64,000 nucleotides of DNA, taken from Trogon surrucura (lineage: Eukaryota; Chordata; Aves; Trogoniformes; Trogonidae). Below are positions 1-10,870 of the stretch, piece by piece (the first letter of the stretch is position 1; each line of letters starts with the position of its first letter). The translations under genes and the position numbers were made by a program. The notes under the pieces are model-generated. The model was not told where the DNA came from and did no database searches. It saw only the letters and a list, made by a program, of their open reading frames with translations. Where the stretch lies: the NCBI GenBank assembly GCA_020746105.1, contig CM036633.1, positions 11,020,501-11,084,500 on the forward strand, in the 5' to 3' direction.

Positions 1-499
1 ACCCTCTGCAGACTTCAGCATCTTCAGTGGCACATTCTCATTCTGACACAGAAGCGACATTTATAGGTCGTAACTCTGAGGAGCAGTTGGTCTCTCTGGC
101 ACTATTACACTTAAATGTGAAGGGCTTCATCTGCTGACTATCACGGTGGAAAAGGCAAGTTGAGCAGTTAAAGTAACAGTTCAGGAAGATCCCCCGAGGA
201 TGGAGTGAGCAAAAGAGAATAATCAGGCATTTCCACAACTTGCCCCTGTAGTGTATTAGTTTCTGGCGACTAAGCTGCTTTTAGCTTTCCCAGTTTATTT
301 TTAATCGTGACTATCGAATATACTGCTCGTATTCCCATTGCATTTATAATTCTAATTGGCTATCTAACTAAATAGCCTGCAGATCTGTGTGCTGGGAAAC
401 ATGCTGTGCAGATGTGTCCGTCTGTGTGCACGCACACACAAACCTGCACATCCGCACACCCCTGCCCTCACACATACAGCCTTAAAAAAACTAGTCAGA
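1..499. other. Non-coding stretch, degenerate CA-rich patch
   Basis: No gene is recognisable. Bases 421-478 hold an impure CA/TG-rich patch with many short CAC and ACAC words, which resembles a decayed dinucleotide repeat. A reverse open frame at 38-238 (66 codons) has no recognisable content and is of a length expected by chance. Confidence 0.5.
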
Positions 500-650
500 G
501 ATTGAATTAGCTTAGAAATGGAGCATCTGCACAACCAATAATTTCATTACTGGGGAAAGCAGGAAACTGTGTTTCTCAATGAAGCTCAGATTATGAATCC
601 GGTCATTTGCATTGGAATTTTAATAGGTTTGTACAAAAAAGGACTGGCAC
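500..650. promoter_or_regulatory. Candidate conserved non-coding element with POU octamer
   Basis: This is an AT-rich island without simple repeats. It contains a perfect octamer ATTTGCAT at 605-612, the consensus bound by POU-domain factors such as OCT1 and OCT4. The words CCAATAAT and GAATTAG nearby are homeodomain-like. The motif is seen directly. Enhancer function and conservation are inferred from composition only. Confidence 0.3.
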
Positions 651-1679
651 ACATCAGTTCTTCTTTGAATGAGACATAATGTGAGGGAGATGCTGCAGGC
701 TCTCGCACAGACGCTGGACGGGGAGGAAGTCGTGGCATGCTGCTGGTAGCACATCCCCACTAGTCATACAAAAAAGCAGATGAAGAATTGGTGCCCATGG
801 TCTGCTGGGCCGTTCCCTCTGTGGAGGGAGCAAATTGTTGCTTAAAACGATTTAATATCTGTGCCTCGTCTGGTGGCTGTAACTCTTTGCTACAGGGGGA
901 CAATGACAGGCAGCACTCCCGGGCTTGGACCAGTCCCCTGAGCATGGCCATGCTGGGCTGAGATCTGAGAAGCTTTCCTGAATGAGGAAGGAGGATTCTA
1001 TTGCTGGGTCAGGTCTGAATGCTTGGATAACCCGCTCTAGAAAGAGGAACCGTACCCTGCGATCCAGTCCTGCATGGATGATGATGATGTGCAAGCACCA
1101 TTTTTCATAGGGAAGGACTAGCTCTTGCTTTTATGTATTGTTTTCCCCTTCCATAAGGCCAGACTGGTTCACATGGGAGGAATCAGCAGCTGTTGCGACA
1201 GTTCCACATTTGGGATGATGCTTCTTCTGTGGGATCTGGGCCTCCTTGCAGTCCTAGCAGGCTGATGAGGCTTCAGGGGTGGGCAGAAAATTATGGGAGA
1301 CTTACCTTTTCCCATAAGCAGAAATTCTCCGTGGCTCCCTTTGGAGTGACAGAGAGGAAAACTACATCTCCCAGAAGCCCCAGGAAGGAACAGGATGAGA
1401 TTTTAAGGGTGGGCTTGATTTTCTTCCCAAACGAATGGAAAATCAACGTCTGATTGGCAGGTTATGCCTTTTGTTTTCAGGAGTGCTGAAGAAGTTCACA
1501 AGAGCCGGAAAAGGCATATATTTCATTAGTTTTGCAAGAGATTTTGTCAGAGAGACACATGCACACACAGAAATCAGACAGTTCGGCTCACATTTCTGTC
1601 TGCCTACACTTTTCCTGCAGGATGCTTGCTAATATGAAATATTAAAAGTGCCATATCCTTTCCTTCACATATTTCTTCA
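651..1679. other. Non-coding stretch, nothing recognised
   Basis: The composition is mixed, with short overlapping open frames on both strands (for example 1193-1453 forward, 86 codons). None has a recognisable domain, a codon-use signal or plausible splice boundaries. No repeat family was recognised. Confidence 0.5.
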
Positions 1680-2087
1680 TATTCAGTCTGGCCACTCACT
1701 TGATATGTAAATAAAGTGTACCACCACTCTATAAAATGCAGATACGCTGCATTATTTAAGCTGCAAAGGCGATGCATCATCCGTTATGTGGCTCGTTGGG
1801 GGAGCCCCGCTGTGTATTTGGCAATAAAGCCTCAGAGCGCCTCATCAGAAACAGCAGTTGGTCCAGGGGAAGTTCATTTATGCATGAAATATTCACAGAG
1901 CAACAATGCAAACCTTAAACATCAGTAATTGTTAGATTTCTATTGCCTCTAACTAGTGTCTCTAAATTATTGCAAAAGACCAGCCAATTTGCAAATTACA
2001 TATATTTGTCATGCTCTTGTACCTTTAGTGAACAGACCATAATGGTGATAGCATTTTTAATGTACACAGTCACTGAGCCCCCTTTGG
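1680..2087. promoter_or_regulatory. Candidate enhancer with POU/SOX-like motif cluster
   Basis: This long island has few repeats and several developmental-type sites. AACAATG (SOX-like) at 1902-1908 overlaps ATGCAAA (octamer half) at 1906-1912. A perfect 12-base palindrome AATTTGCAAATT lies at 1986-1997. TTTGTCATGC at 2005-2014 resembles the front part of a SOX-OCT composite, but its octamer half is imperfect. Homeodomain words such as TAATTG are also present. The motifs are observed. A role as a neural or stem-cell-type enhancer is inference. Confidence 0.35.
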
Positions 2088-2110
2088 AGAGCTAGCCAAA
2101 GACTAGCTCT
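2088..2110. repeat. Short perfect inverted repeat
   Basis: AGAGCTAG (2088-2095) and CTAGCTCT (2103-2110) are perfect 8-base inverted arms around a 7-base loop. A related word, AGAGCTGGCC, follows about 10 bases downstream, so the same core occurs three times in 45 bases. The stem is short enough to occur by chance. Confidence 0.5.
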
Positions 2111-2191
2111 TTAATGGAAAGAGCTGGCCAGGTTTCTGGAGAAAGTCCCTGCTATATTAACTGACTCATTGCCTGTGATTTTTTTTTCCAG

Positions 2192-2368
2192 ATGTTTATC
2201 TCCAGCTTTCAGATTAAGAAGAAACTTCGTCCAATGTGGCTCTCCTGCTCTCTGTATGCCTTTGAGAAATTCTGTCTGATCACGATACGAGTAACATGTA
2301 GGACCATGACAGGAACAAGCCCGGCTCAGACTTTTGCATGGGTTCTGCGAGTCAGCGCTTGCTGCTAG
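2192..2368 (+). other. Short open frame directly after an acceptor-like tract (doubtful)
   Basis: A run of T residues ending in CCAG at 2188-2191 makes a good splice-acceptor shape. It is followed immediately by ATG at 2192 and an open frame of 58 codons ending in TAG at 2366-2368. The product has a basic KKK patch near residue 10 and several Cys, but no recognisable domain. No matching donor stands out. A chance combination is the likeliest explanation. Confidence 0.1.
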
Positions 2369-4494
2369 GCAGTGGCTTTGCCCATGGCCCTACGATCGCA
2401 CAATTTTGGAGAAGAACCTCTGGAAAAAACAGCCTGAGGTTCCATGCTGAAACCAACAAGGCAAACAAATGCCTGGCGTAACCCCTGTGAAGGCTGCAGA
2501 GCTGTGAAGGGAGACGTCACGATACCTGGTGAGGTGTCCCTGCTCTGTTTGTAGCACCCTCCTGGGGGGGTCTGAAAGGAGAAAAGCGATAACACAGATC
2601 CACTTGCTTTGAGCTGTGCTGGGATTAGCAGTGATGCTGATCCAAGAGTTTTGAAATGCTCTCTATTTCAAGCTGGGGATATTTCAACTCCCTTTAGCCA
2701 TGTAGAGTCTGAAGAGCGTCCGCTACCTCCAGCCAGGTGCTCTCACCCTGTCTGTCATGTGCGTGTCCTGCCTCTGCACCTCTGCCCTTCGAGAAGCCAG
2801 AGCACGGCCAGACCAAAGGGATGCTCTCTGCTGGGAGCCAAAAGCTGCCACAGCAAATGAGGAATCCATTTAATACCTTCGGATTCATTAATATCCCTCT
2901 CTGCAAGACCCAAAATAACAACTGGGAGATCAAAGGGTCAATTAACACTCGCAGTCTCTAATCTATCAGCAGATTAATTTCTGAGTTGCTTTATGACCGG
3001 CTATTCCCTAGAAAAGGTGTAGAAGGAAAGTGCTCTGTCCCTGTCTTTCTTCTTCCTGGTTAATATGTAACAGAAGTCTTTTAATGTGCTCTTCCATTTA
3101 ATACAGTAATAAAATATAGCGTCACCTTTGACAAATTTCTTCCTTTTCACAGAGGAAAGGATGCATTTTCCCCAGTCGGCACTGTGCTGCTTTATCTTTT
3201 ACACCGTGTGTCGCTTTGGGAGCGGAGGCTCCTCTGTCAGGTTGATAAAACACAACCTCCTTCCCCCAGGCACGTTGGTCCCTCAGGAGAAGTCATTAGC
3301 TTTGCAGAGGATGGGGGCCAAGAGCATCATTTCTGGCTGTGAGAGGTGGGTGGTGCTGACTTGCCGTGTGCCTTGTTATCCCAGAAGGGGTTAATGGCTG
3401 TGGTGACATCTCCTCCTCCCCCATGGAGCTCATCTCCATGTGGGGTTTGGTCCCTTCTACACATAAGTTGTTTCTCGCTGACAGCCATTGCACACATTAA
3501 GGAGAACTTGTTTCACCTTTAAATAACCTGGAGCCATTCCACATATGTGAAGGGCAGTGGGGGATGGAAATTTCAGAGGCAGGGCAGGACCCTTGCTGCA
3601 AAGGCCACTTTGGCTTCAGAGGCAATCTCCGTACCAGTTTTGCAAGCGATTGTTTTAAGTTCACCTTGTCCCTATGGCGTTGTCTATGCGACGGGACAAA
3701 GAGGAGCATTGAGAGCATGTGTGACCACAGAGACCACCACTCTCTCCACCTCCACTTCCTCCATCTCAGGCTCAAGCACTCAATGTTGCACTTCGAAGAA
3801 CAGAGTCTCTTGGCTTCATCTGCCAGTTTGCAAGAGTGACACCTTCACCTTGCACCAAAGTCCTCAGCATCCTGATTTCTTCCCCTCCAGAGCTTGAGCA
3901 GAGAAACATATGGACAACTGGAGTTCAAAAGTGTCGTTATAACGCATGTGCTGAACATGCAATTTAAACTCAGTCACCACTCACAGGCTGCTGCAGTGGC
4001 ATGTCTGTATCTCCAAGAAGGTTAAAGAAATTTGTATTTATTTATGAAGAAATATTCCAGAAATGTTGCAGTGTAAAAATATCACAGGAAAAGGGGCTGG
4101 GTCTGCGACTGGCTTCATCTTGGCTCTGTTTGTAGGAAGAAATTACATCTTCATTAATCTGAGCAAGGAGGCAGCTCAGGACTAGAACCTGAGCAGCAAA
4201 ATGACACCTTCTGGACACCAAGCAGGAGATGACAATAAAAGCTAATCTACAAAAAAGAAAAAGCGCTCGACTTTTTAGTCACTTAACAAAATGAATTTCT
4301 TGTGCAAGTTCTGAAGCTGAACTCTTTCAAAGGTGATCACTCCTGACTCCAGGTTTCTCTTTGACTTGTTTTATGATGATGTTTGCTGAAAGTTCAGAAA
4401 ATTAAATCTTTTGCAGTTTCAGAAAAGCACATGATGGATGTGTTTTGGGATTCAAATCAAGGGAGGGAGAATGCTTCTTTAAATTATTAGTTTG
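2369..4494. other. Non-coding stretch, nothing recognised
   Basis: I see no repeat family or gene. Overlapping open frames of 80-116 codons at about 3497-3897, on both strands, share one segment of balanced composition with few stops. None is recognisable. Purine- and pyrimidine-rich words near 3400-3430 and 3740-3770 are low-complexity only. Confidence 0.5.
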
Positions 4495-4690
4495 GCTTCT
4501 CTCCACCATGCTGCTGCTCTGTTAATTAAACAGCGGACATATGTTAAGGCTGTTTTACAAGCATCTGGAAAGAAAAATTAACATTTTTTATCACTGTCAC
4601 TGTAATTTCTTAACTGTACGTATATGTGGACAATATGAAAATTAGTTTCATTTAAAAGTTAAAGTGGTTTGCTTTGATTAGAAGACAGGC
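4495..4690. promoter_or_regulatory. Candidate AT-rich regulatory island
   Basis: It contains the homeodomain palindrome TTAATTAA at 4522-4529, plus further ATTAAC and AATTAG words and little low-complexity sequence. The resemblance to vertebrate conserved non-coding elements is compositional only. The target gene is unknown. Confidence 0.25.
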
Positions 4691-5134
4691 GAGATGATGA
4701 AAGGGAAGTCTGAGAGCTGAAGAAGAATCTGGCCTGGAGAAGGTGATGTTCGACGAGGCTGGTCAATCAGGGTGGAAATCTAACAGTGTGTATTGGTATT
4801 AAAACAACTACACTGTGCATTTCTGTTAGCCTTTTCATGGCTCTGGAGGCAATTTGCAAACCAAAACCCAGCAGCTCTGTGGAGCAGAGTTTGGATGGTC
4901 ATCTTGGACTCCGTGCTGTAGCCTAGGTTGGTCAGCTTCTCTCATCCCGCAGGTCAGGACCCTCAGGGTGTGGGTGCACCACCACGGGGTCTTCAGTGTC
5001 GAAGCTGTCACTTGGGAATAACCATTTGGGACCTACTGTTCCCTCTTGCAATGCTTCTTGCACAAAGTCTCCCTTTCTGGAAGAGTTTTCTGCTGGAAAA
5101 TAGGGAACCTTAGGGCTTAGCTGTGAAAAATAAC
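4691..5134. other. Non-coding stretch, nothing recognised
   Basis: The sequence is mixed. A forward open frame (4928-5113, 61 codons) begins in a pyrimidine-rich context but shows no domain and no splice boundary. Confidence 0.5.
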
Positions 5135-5335
5135 TTGGCCGTGGTTGCAGAGGAACCGTCGTCAGTCTCTTTCAGCCGCGCTTGTTCGCTTTCAACCGAG
5201 ACGTGGAGGCCAGGAGGAAAAAGGAGAGTGTCAAAAGGCCTGTCTGAAGCCGATAGCTGTTGCCATGAGTGGCACGCAGCAGAGAGCCCTGCCCGGCCAG
5301 GCTGGGGGAGCCTTCTCAGGTTGCACAATGCGCTG
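5135..5335. other. CpG-retaining GC-rich patch
   Basis: By direct count, about 12 CpG dinucleotides lie between 5140 and 5332. That is close to the number expected from base composition, while the surrounding kilobases are strongly CpG-poor. Overlapping open frames here (5110-5350, both strands) follow from GC-richness. The patch is much smaller than a typical promoter island. It may be an unmethylated enhancer or an orphan CpG patch, which is inference. Confidence 0.4.
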
Positions 5336-5480
5336 CACTGTGTAAATTAAACAATATGTTCCTCAACTGACAGATTGGACAGACTCCATTTCCAGGATTC
5401 CCAGTCCACACTCGCTAATTATGGCAATATGTTGTTTATCAGTGAAGAATTGTCCAAATCCAAATTTCCCTGAGTAATGA
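5336..5480. promoter_or_regulatory. Candidate AT-rich element beside the CpG patch
   Basis: It contains GCTAATTATGG (homeodomain-like) and two copies of CAATATGTT (5352-5360 and 5425-5433). The second is followed by GTTTATC, a FOX-like word. Together with the CpG patch just upstream it forms a GC-rich plus AT-rich pair, a layout also seen at 10248-10870 in this window. Function is inferred. Confidence 0.25.
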
Positions 5481-6699
5481 GGTACACTTAACTCCAGCTG
5501 GACAGGATAGACTGTACAGCAGAACATGACAGGGATTTCTGCCTTTTCCCAGGGCTGGGAAAGTCACAGACTTGGGGCCAAATTGGGGCCAGTTTACTCA
5601 CATGAACAGATCGTATCAAATTAATGGGGCTGTACCTAAGAATGAGAGTCTCATCCAATAACTATTAAAAGCAATGGCCCTTTTGCAGGTTTCAGAGGCC
5701 CGTAGACGGAGCATGAGGTGAGAAGGGTTTGGTCATGAGCCTGCAGGAAAAATGAGCAGTGAGATACCTACACAGAAACTGGATATTGTTTGGAGTTTCC
5801 AGCACCTGATTGTCTTACATTGATTCCTTTTTGTTTTTCTTGCAAACCCAAAAGTTTCTCTTCTAGAAACTTTTATTTTCAGCCAGAAAAAAAATCAAAG
5901 ACAGAAACTATCAAAAAAAGCAGACTGAGAGCAGAGTGTTGTTCGTTTATTCATGTTCATTTATCCATGCTGCCACCGATCACATTCCCCTTCAAATCCT
6001 AATGAAATGTTAACACATCTTCGTGAAGGCAGCACTGAGCCTTGTAAAAGTGGCAGAACCAGCTCCTTGACTGGTGTGTGACCAGCGGTGTGGCTACCCC
6101 AAACCTACCAGCCATGGTTCTGTCTCTCCGTAAGCCCTTTCTTACAACAATTAAAAGGATAATCTTATTCACGCGTCTTACCAACAAGTCAGCTGATATT
6201 TTTGCTTTAAAGCAGGTGATGTAGGGGCTCTGAGTGAATCCGTGTTAGCAGACTGGTTAACATGTGTATCTCGGTCCTGTGTGCGTGTTGTTAAAATAAT
6301 GAATGCAGGCGACTGAACTGTCAAACAAATTAATCTTGGGCTCCTGATGATATCACAAACCACTCGGGCTTCACTCTCACAGGTTGCAGTTTCATCAACC
6401 CCCCCTTCCCTATTGATTTATACCTACAGAATCCATCCTTCTCCCTATCCATTATCCTAAATGCAATGCTAACATACCAGAGAAAATGTATTTGAGTTCA
6501 TTTGAATTTTTTTTTAAGCTCCTGAATTAATGTTTTCTAAAAGGGTATTTTAATCAGGCACTTTTTTTTTATTAAAAGAAATATTACAAGAATAAAACAC
6601 CAGGGCCCAAGGTTCAGTCAGTTATGGCAAAATAGCATATTTGGCTCCTGCTATCCCAGCAGTGCTTTTTTTTCCTCCTTGCAAAATTAGCACTGTGAA
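5481..6699. other. Non-coding stretch with minor AT-rich patches
   Basis: Bases 6290-6360 carry AAATTAATC and GATGATATC words that could be part of a small regulatory element. Runs of T occur near 6510 and 6561. No repeat family or coding signal was recognised. The open frames at 5790-6363 are short and unremarkable. Confidence 0.45.
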
Positions 6700-7130
6700 T
6701 TAGATCCAAGAATTTTAACCCTCTTTGACCAGTGAGAGTTAACTGATGAACACAGTTAATTTATCTGATGAATCAGTGTCAGGGGGATTGGTAAGGCTTT
6801 TTTCATTCCTTCTAATAATATGAAATTGCAAAACTGCAGGTTATGTTATTAGTTTGAATTATCCTGTTACAGTGGTTAGGGACATTTGCTTTTTTTCTGC
6901 TTTTATTGACAGGATATTTCCGAAAATAAGGCTATGTACTTCTGCATGAGGTAAACCATGTTATTTTTTGCAGGTAGTGTGTGGCATCGTTGTGAAAGCA
7001 ATTAGTCAAAAATCAGCTCAAGACTTTGTTTTGAGTTTGCTTGTTAATTGCACCATATAAACTTTTTAATCCTGTCTGATTTGCAAAACTCTTGCTTTCA
7101 TTTAAATCATGTTTTCCAATTTCCCATACA
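6700..7130. promoter_or_regulatory. Candidate conserved non-coding element
   Basis: This AT-rich island has many homeodomain-compatible words (GTTAATTT, TTATTAGT, GTTAATTGC), a TTTATTGAC word and GATTTGCAAAA (POU-like) near 7080. Stops in all frames exclude coding. The density of such words without any simple repeat suggests constraint, but this is by eye only. Confidence 0.3.
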
Positions 7131-9789
7131 CAGAAATTTTACCACTCTCTTGTTGTCTCTTTTCTTATTGAAAGCTGAGGTTTCTAGACAGTCATTTATC
7201 TCCAGAAATTAGGGCTTAAAGGAAATCACTCTATATCCATGTCTCACAGAGTCTGTGGTAGCGTCATGGGACTTAACAACACGGATTCCCCTGAAACATT
7301 TGCAATATATATAACAAGCCAAAACCTACAAATGTGAAGCTTCAAATTAAGCTTTCCCAAACGGCAAAGACAAACACTGAGTGCAATCATTCCCCTTTGT
7401 AAATAGAACGAAACAACTGATTTTATCTTATTCATCTTTCAGGTCCCCTTAGAAAGATAAAGTTTAACAGCTTCACAGTGTGTATCGCTAAATTCTGACA
7501 TATCTACATGTGTAATACAAGTGCCTGCATGCACATGTAATGCACACAGGTACACTGGCATGTTTACAGGGACTGAAAACTGTATTTGTCCAAATTCTGT
7601 GCTAACCGTGCGAGCAGCACCCCCTCACCTGTACGAGACACAGGACCCCAGGGAATTTCAGGACAGACTGCTGGGATCCCTCTGCCTGGATCCATGCAGG
7701 ATCTCATCCCCGTGTCTGCATTCTCCAGATTTTTCTATTTGTGACTACAGGAGCCATGTCCGTGCCCAGCTGTGAGCTACCGGCTGTTGTCATAACAGCC
7801 TCTTTGGAAAAGACGTAGTCAGGATGTGTTCCTCTGTCGATATCTGGTCTTAATTCTCTGGGAGCCTCAGCACAGAGATCCTGGAATCACAGGAAATGGA
7901 AACCCAGTGAGGATTAATTGCATTTGACTGTTTTTTGGAAGGCTGTGAGACAGAAAAGGTTGTTCCTACTTAGGCTAAAACTACATACGGATGCAAACCA
8001 AACCCGAAAATTAAGCATCCCAAAATACCCATTTGGCTCTGGAGTTTGCTTCGAGCATTTGCTGGTCCAAAATCCTGCCTGCAGGAGACTATTAGAGGGG
8101 GTTTGGAAAGAGAAAGAATTCAAACAGGAGAGAAAAGAAATGTAGCTAGTTGGTGAATTTAAACAATTTAAATTAAATCTTGGCAATGACTTTTACTAAA
8201 ATATATTTCTATTTTCCTTAAACTGTTTTGTAAAGCGCAGTCTGTAGCTTCCTACAAACCCTCTGCTTTCAGGAGGTTGTGTTACTGGAAATCGGTTCAT
8301 CATGAAATGTCTCTTCTGCTGGAGATAAAATATCACCTCTGTTACTTGTTTTACTTGTTTTGGTCAAAGCAAGGCAGGGGATATAAACAGCTTGAACTAG
8401 TGTGTGCCACATCTTTCACCTCTTAGTGTTCAGTCCCTGCTCCAGCCGCAGGCTGGGAAAAGCATGGAGCGTGCATGTGAGGTTTGCAGAATACTTTCTC
8501 CCTGCCTAAGAGTCCTTCTCTGTCACAGTCTTTGCCTTTGTGGGTTAATAAAACCATCTATCACACTTCCTGATGACAGATGTCTAAATGTCCGAATAAT
8601 ACCCAGCATAGAGAGCTATGCGTTCTGACAGCCAGAATCAGGTTTCAGAAGAGATTGAGACGACTCCAGAAGTGAATGGAATGCACAGATGTTAGCAAGC
8701 CTGCCCTTCTGATTAAGTTTGCTGCAATGCAGAAAGTATAAATATGTTCAAATGCTCGGAAGGCCATGGGAAATGAGAGACTGCATTTTAGCACCCAGCA
8801 CTTTTGAGTCCCAGGGTAATCCTGATTTTAAGTACACCTTTTATAGACCAATCTGGCTGAATTGTTCTACAAGTTAAATGAAGCAAAGACTTTGTAGAAG
8901 TATTCTGGCAAACAATATAATGTATCACTTAAAAGAGCTATAACCAAGCAAGTGGAAAACACAGCTCTTGTTGCAATTTAAAGTAGAGTAACTGCAGTTC
9001 ATATTTAGCATTTTATTGTGGAAAATGAAAATAAATATCACTAAGTAAATAGGTGTTGTACCCAAGTGCATTCTGCTACCCAGAGATCAATGTATGCTGT
9101 TAGGTAACGGTCATCCAGGCAGCTTCTAACCCTAAGAAGGGCGTCTGTGGCTGTTTTCTGTGTAGTGACAAGCTGGTATTGTGCAACCCCAGCTCTTCCT
9201 TCCATGGGCAGAGAGGCTCTTTTTCCTGCCCTCTGGGTGCTTCAGTTTTTGGGACAAAGCTGTAGAGTCTGGAGGGAACATTGAGGCTTGGGAACAGCAT
9301 GATCTGACAAGAAGAGGGGTAAATTTCAGGCTCCCAACCTGCCACGTGTCCTGTCTGTGAGACCCCTCAGGTCTTTAGACTTATGTATTTCACGCCTTGG
9401 GCATCCCACCACGAGGAGATCGCAGTCCTGCACTTCCATAATCCCACAATGGAATAAATTCAGACCTGTGAATGTTTCTCCTTAGCAAAGAAATCCCAGT
9501 AGAGGAGGAGCAGAGGGTAAATCAGAGATAAGGGAACCTCTCTCCAGTACCTGCGATTTCTTTTGCCCATTCTAGTGCTGTGCCAGCACATCCCAATCAC
9601 TCACTTCCTGGAGCCTCGACAAGTTCACAGGGGACTGGTTCCAGCTGCTGGGTGTCTCTCAGCGGTTGGTTCTAGGGCAGGGAAAGCTGAGACTCGAAAG
9701 GCACAATGAGCTAAACCCCAGTGTCCCCACACCCCACACCCCACAGCGCTACTGCACTGCCAGAGCCAGCGCCTCGGGAAGTGCTGCTT
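7131..9789. other. Non-coding stretch, nothing recognised
   Basis: This is the first long ordinary segment. Open frames up to 90 codons (7914-8186 reverse) overlap frames on the other strand and show no domain. AT-rich words occur near 8150-8215 and 8890-9060. No interspersed repeat could be assigned. Confidence 0.5.
9725..9745. repeat. Three-copy CCCCACA tandem repeat
   Basis: Three uninterrupted copies of the 7-mer CCCCACA are read directly. It is a very short minisatellite-like array and is probably polymorphic. Confidence 0.8.
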
Positions 9790-9900
9790 CTGAATGATTC
9801 TGAGCAGGGGAAGTATCGCATTGATTATTCGTGAATCTATAGCGAATTACATTATTTTATTCAAAATTATACCAGTAAGGTATAACGTTTATGGGACTGG
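9790..9900. promoter_or_regulatory. Candidate small AT-rich element
   Basis: Bases 9795-9895 contain TTGATTATTCG, GAATTACATTA and TTATTCAAAATTA words in a low-repeat context, in contrast to the GC-richer sequence just upstream. Homeodomain-type sites are plausible. There is no other support. Confidence 0.2.
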
Positions 9901-10247
9901 AAATGTCTTCTGAGTGACTGTTCCGGATGTTGGAAGCACTCACTGCCCCCGGTGCCTCAAGGGCAGCTGCCAGGCTGGTCAATCTAAAATCCCTCATTCA
10001 TTCAGGACTGGAAAATGCTTTAGTCTTGAATGAGGTATCGGAGGAGATTTTTACACCTGGGTTTTTACAGCCTGATCTCAGCAGAAAAAGTAGGAATAAC
10101 TACATATTTTCACGTGAAATGAGCTCAGGAATAGCTCCTCACAAGTATACTGAGAGCTGCTACCCTGAGCGCTGCTTACCTCTCATCTCCTTCCCCGTTC
10201 TTGAGAGTGTTCTGCCTCTCCTCCACTTTTCCTCCTGAACCACCTGG
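9901..10247. other. Non-coding stretch, nothing recognised
   Basis: A forward open frame of 103 codons (9927-10238) spans most of this segment. Its product has no recognisable domain, and the frame runs into the CpG-rich patch downstream. I treat it as chance. Confidence 0.4.
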
Positions 10248-10440
10248 CCGTGTCCGCAGGCTTTGGGCAGAGCCCAGCCGTGCGATCGCACTCAGACGCT
10301 GCGCAGAGCCTGCGGTGAGCGAGCACACGTGTGTGTGTGTGTGTGTGTGTGTGCGTGCAGGGCTGAGTCCTGCAGACCTCAGCATGGGCAAAACCGTCGC
10401 CCTCCCCGCCGAAGGATCGGAGACACGGTCACCAGCGCAC
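10248..10440. other. CpG-rich patch, mini-island
   Basis: About 18 CpG dinucleotides are counted between 10249 and 10438, in sequence of roughly 60% GC. The observed/expected ratio is near 1, the highest of any patch I noticed. It surrounds a GT microsatellite and precedes an AT-rich candidate element. At about 190 bases it falls just below or at the usual lower length limit for an island. It could be an unannotated non-coding RNA promoter or an unmethylated enhancer. Confidence 0.5.
10329..10352. repeat. (GT)12 microsatellite
   Basis: Twelve uninterrupted GT units are read directly, flanked by ACAC/ACGT on the left and GCGTGC on the right. Alternating purine-pyrimidine tracts like this can adopt Z-DNA. 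It is the cleanest microsatellite in the window. Confidence 0.95.
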
Positions 10441-10499
10441 AGAGGGTTAATAGCTCTAAATCTAAAGTACTCATCTGCAATCTCAATTTGCTCAGAGTC

Positions 10500-10870
10500 C
10501 AGCAGCTGCATTAGTTGAGATAATTCTGTCAGTGAGTGCTGTTTGTACCCAGAACATGCCTGCTAAATTTGTTAAAGAATACCCTAGACTAACGCATCAT
10601 TACACTCACAAAGTCATCTATCTTTTACTTCGGATTAATTCTTTTTTTTCCCTCTCTCTTCACCTCCTCCATAAATCCTGGTGCACTTAATTAATTTCAG
10701 TTCCAGTGTAAGGTCCATAATACAGAATTGTTCAAGCAAACACAAAATTAATTATTCTATTTACAGCCTTCTCATTGAAAGGAGCATTTCATCTTTCATA
10801 ATTACATTTTGGAACGTCCAATTATGAATTCAGACTTCTGCTGCTTTGCATACCGTGATTGTGTGCGAGT
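10500..10870. promoter_or_regulatory. Candidate conserved element downstream of CpG patch
   Basis: There are multiple homeodomain cores: CTTAATTAATTTC near 10686, AAATTAATTATT near 10746, and CCAATTATGAATTC near 10818. TTTGCATACCGTG near 10845 is POU-like. One T-run interrupts it near 10643. It lies directly after the mini CpG island. The arrangement suggests an enhancer or a promoter-proximal element, by inference. Confidence 0.35.
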
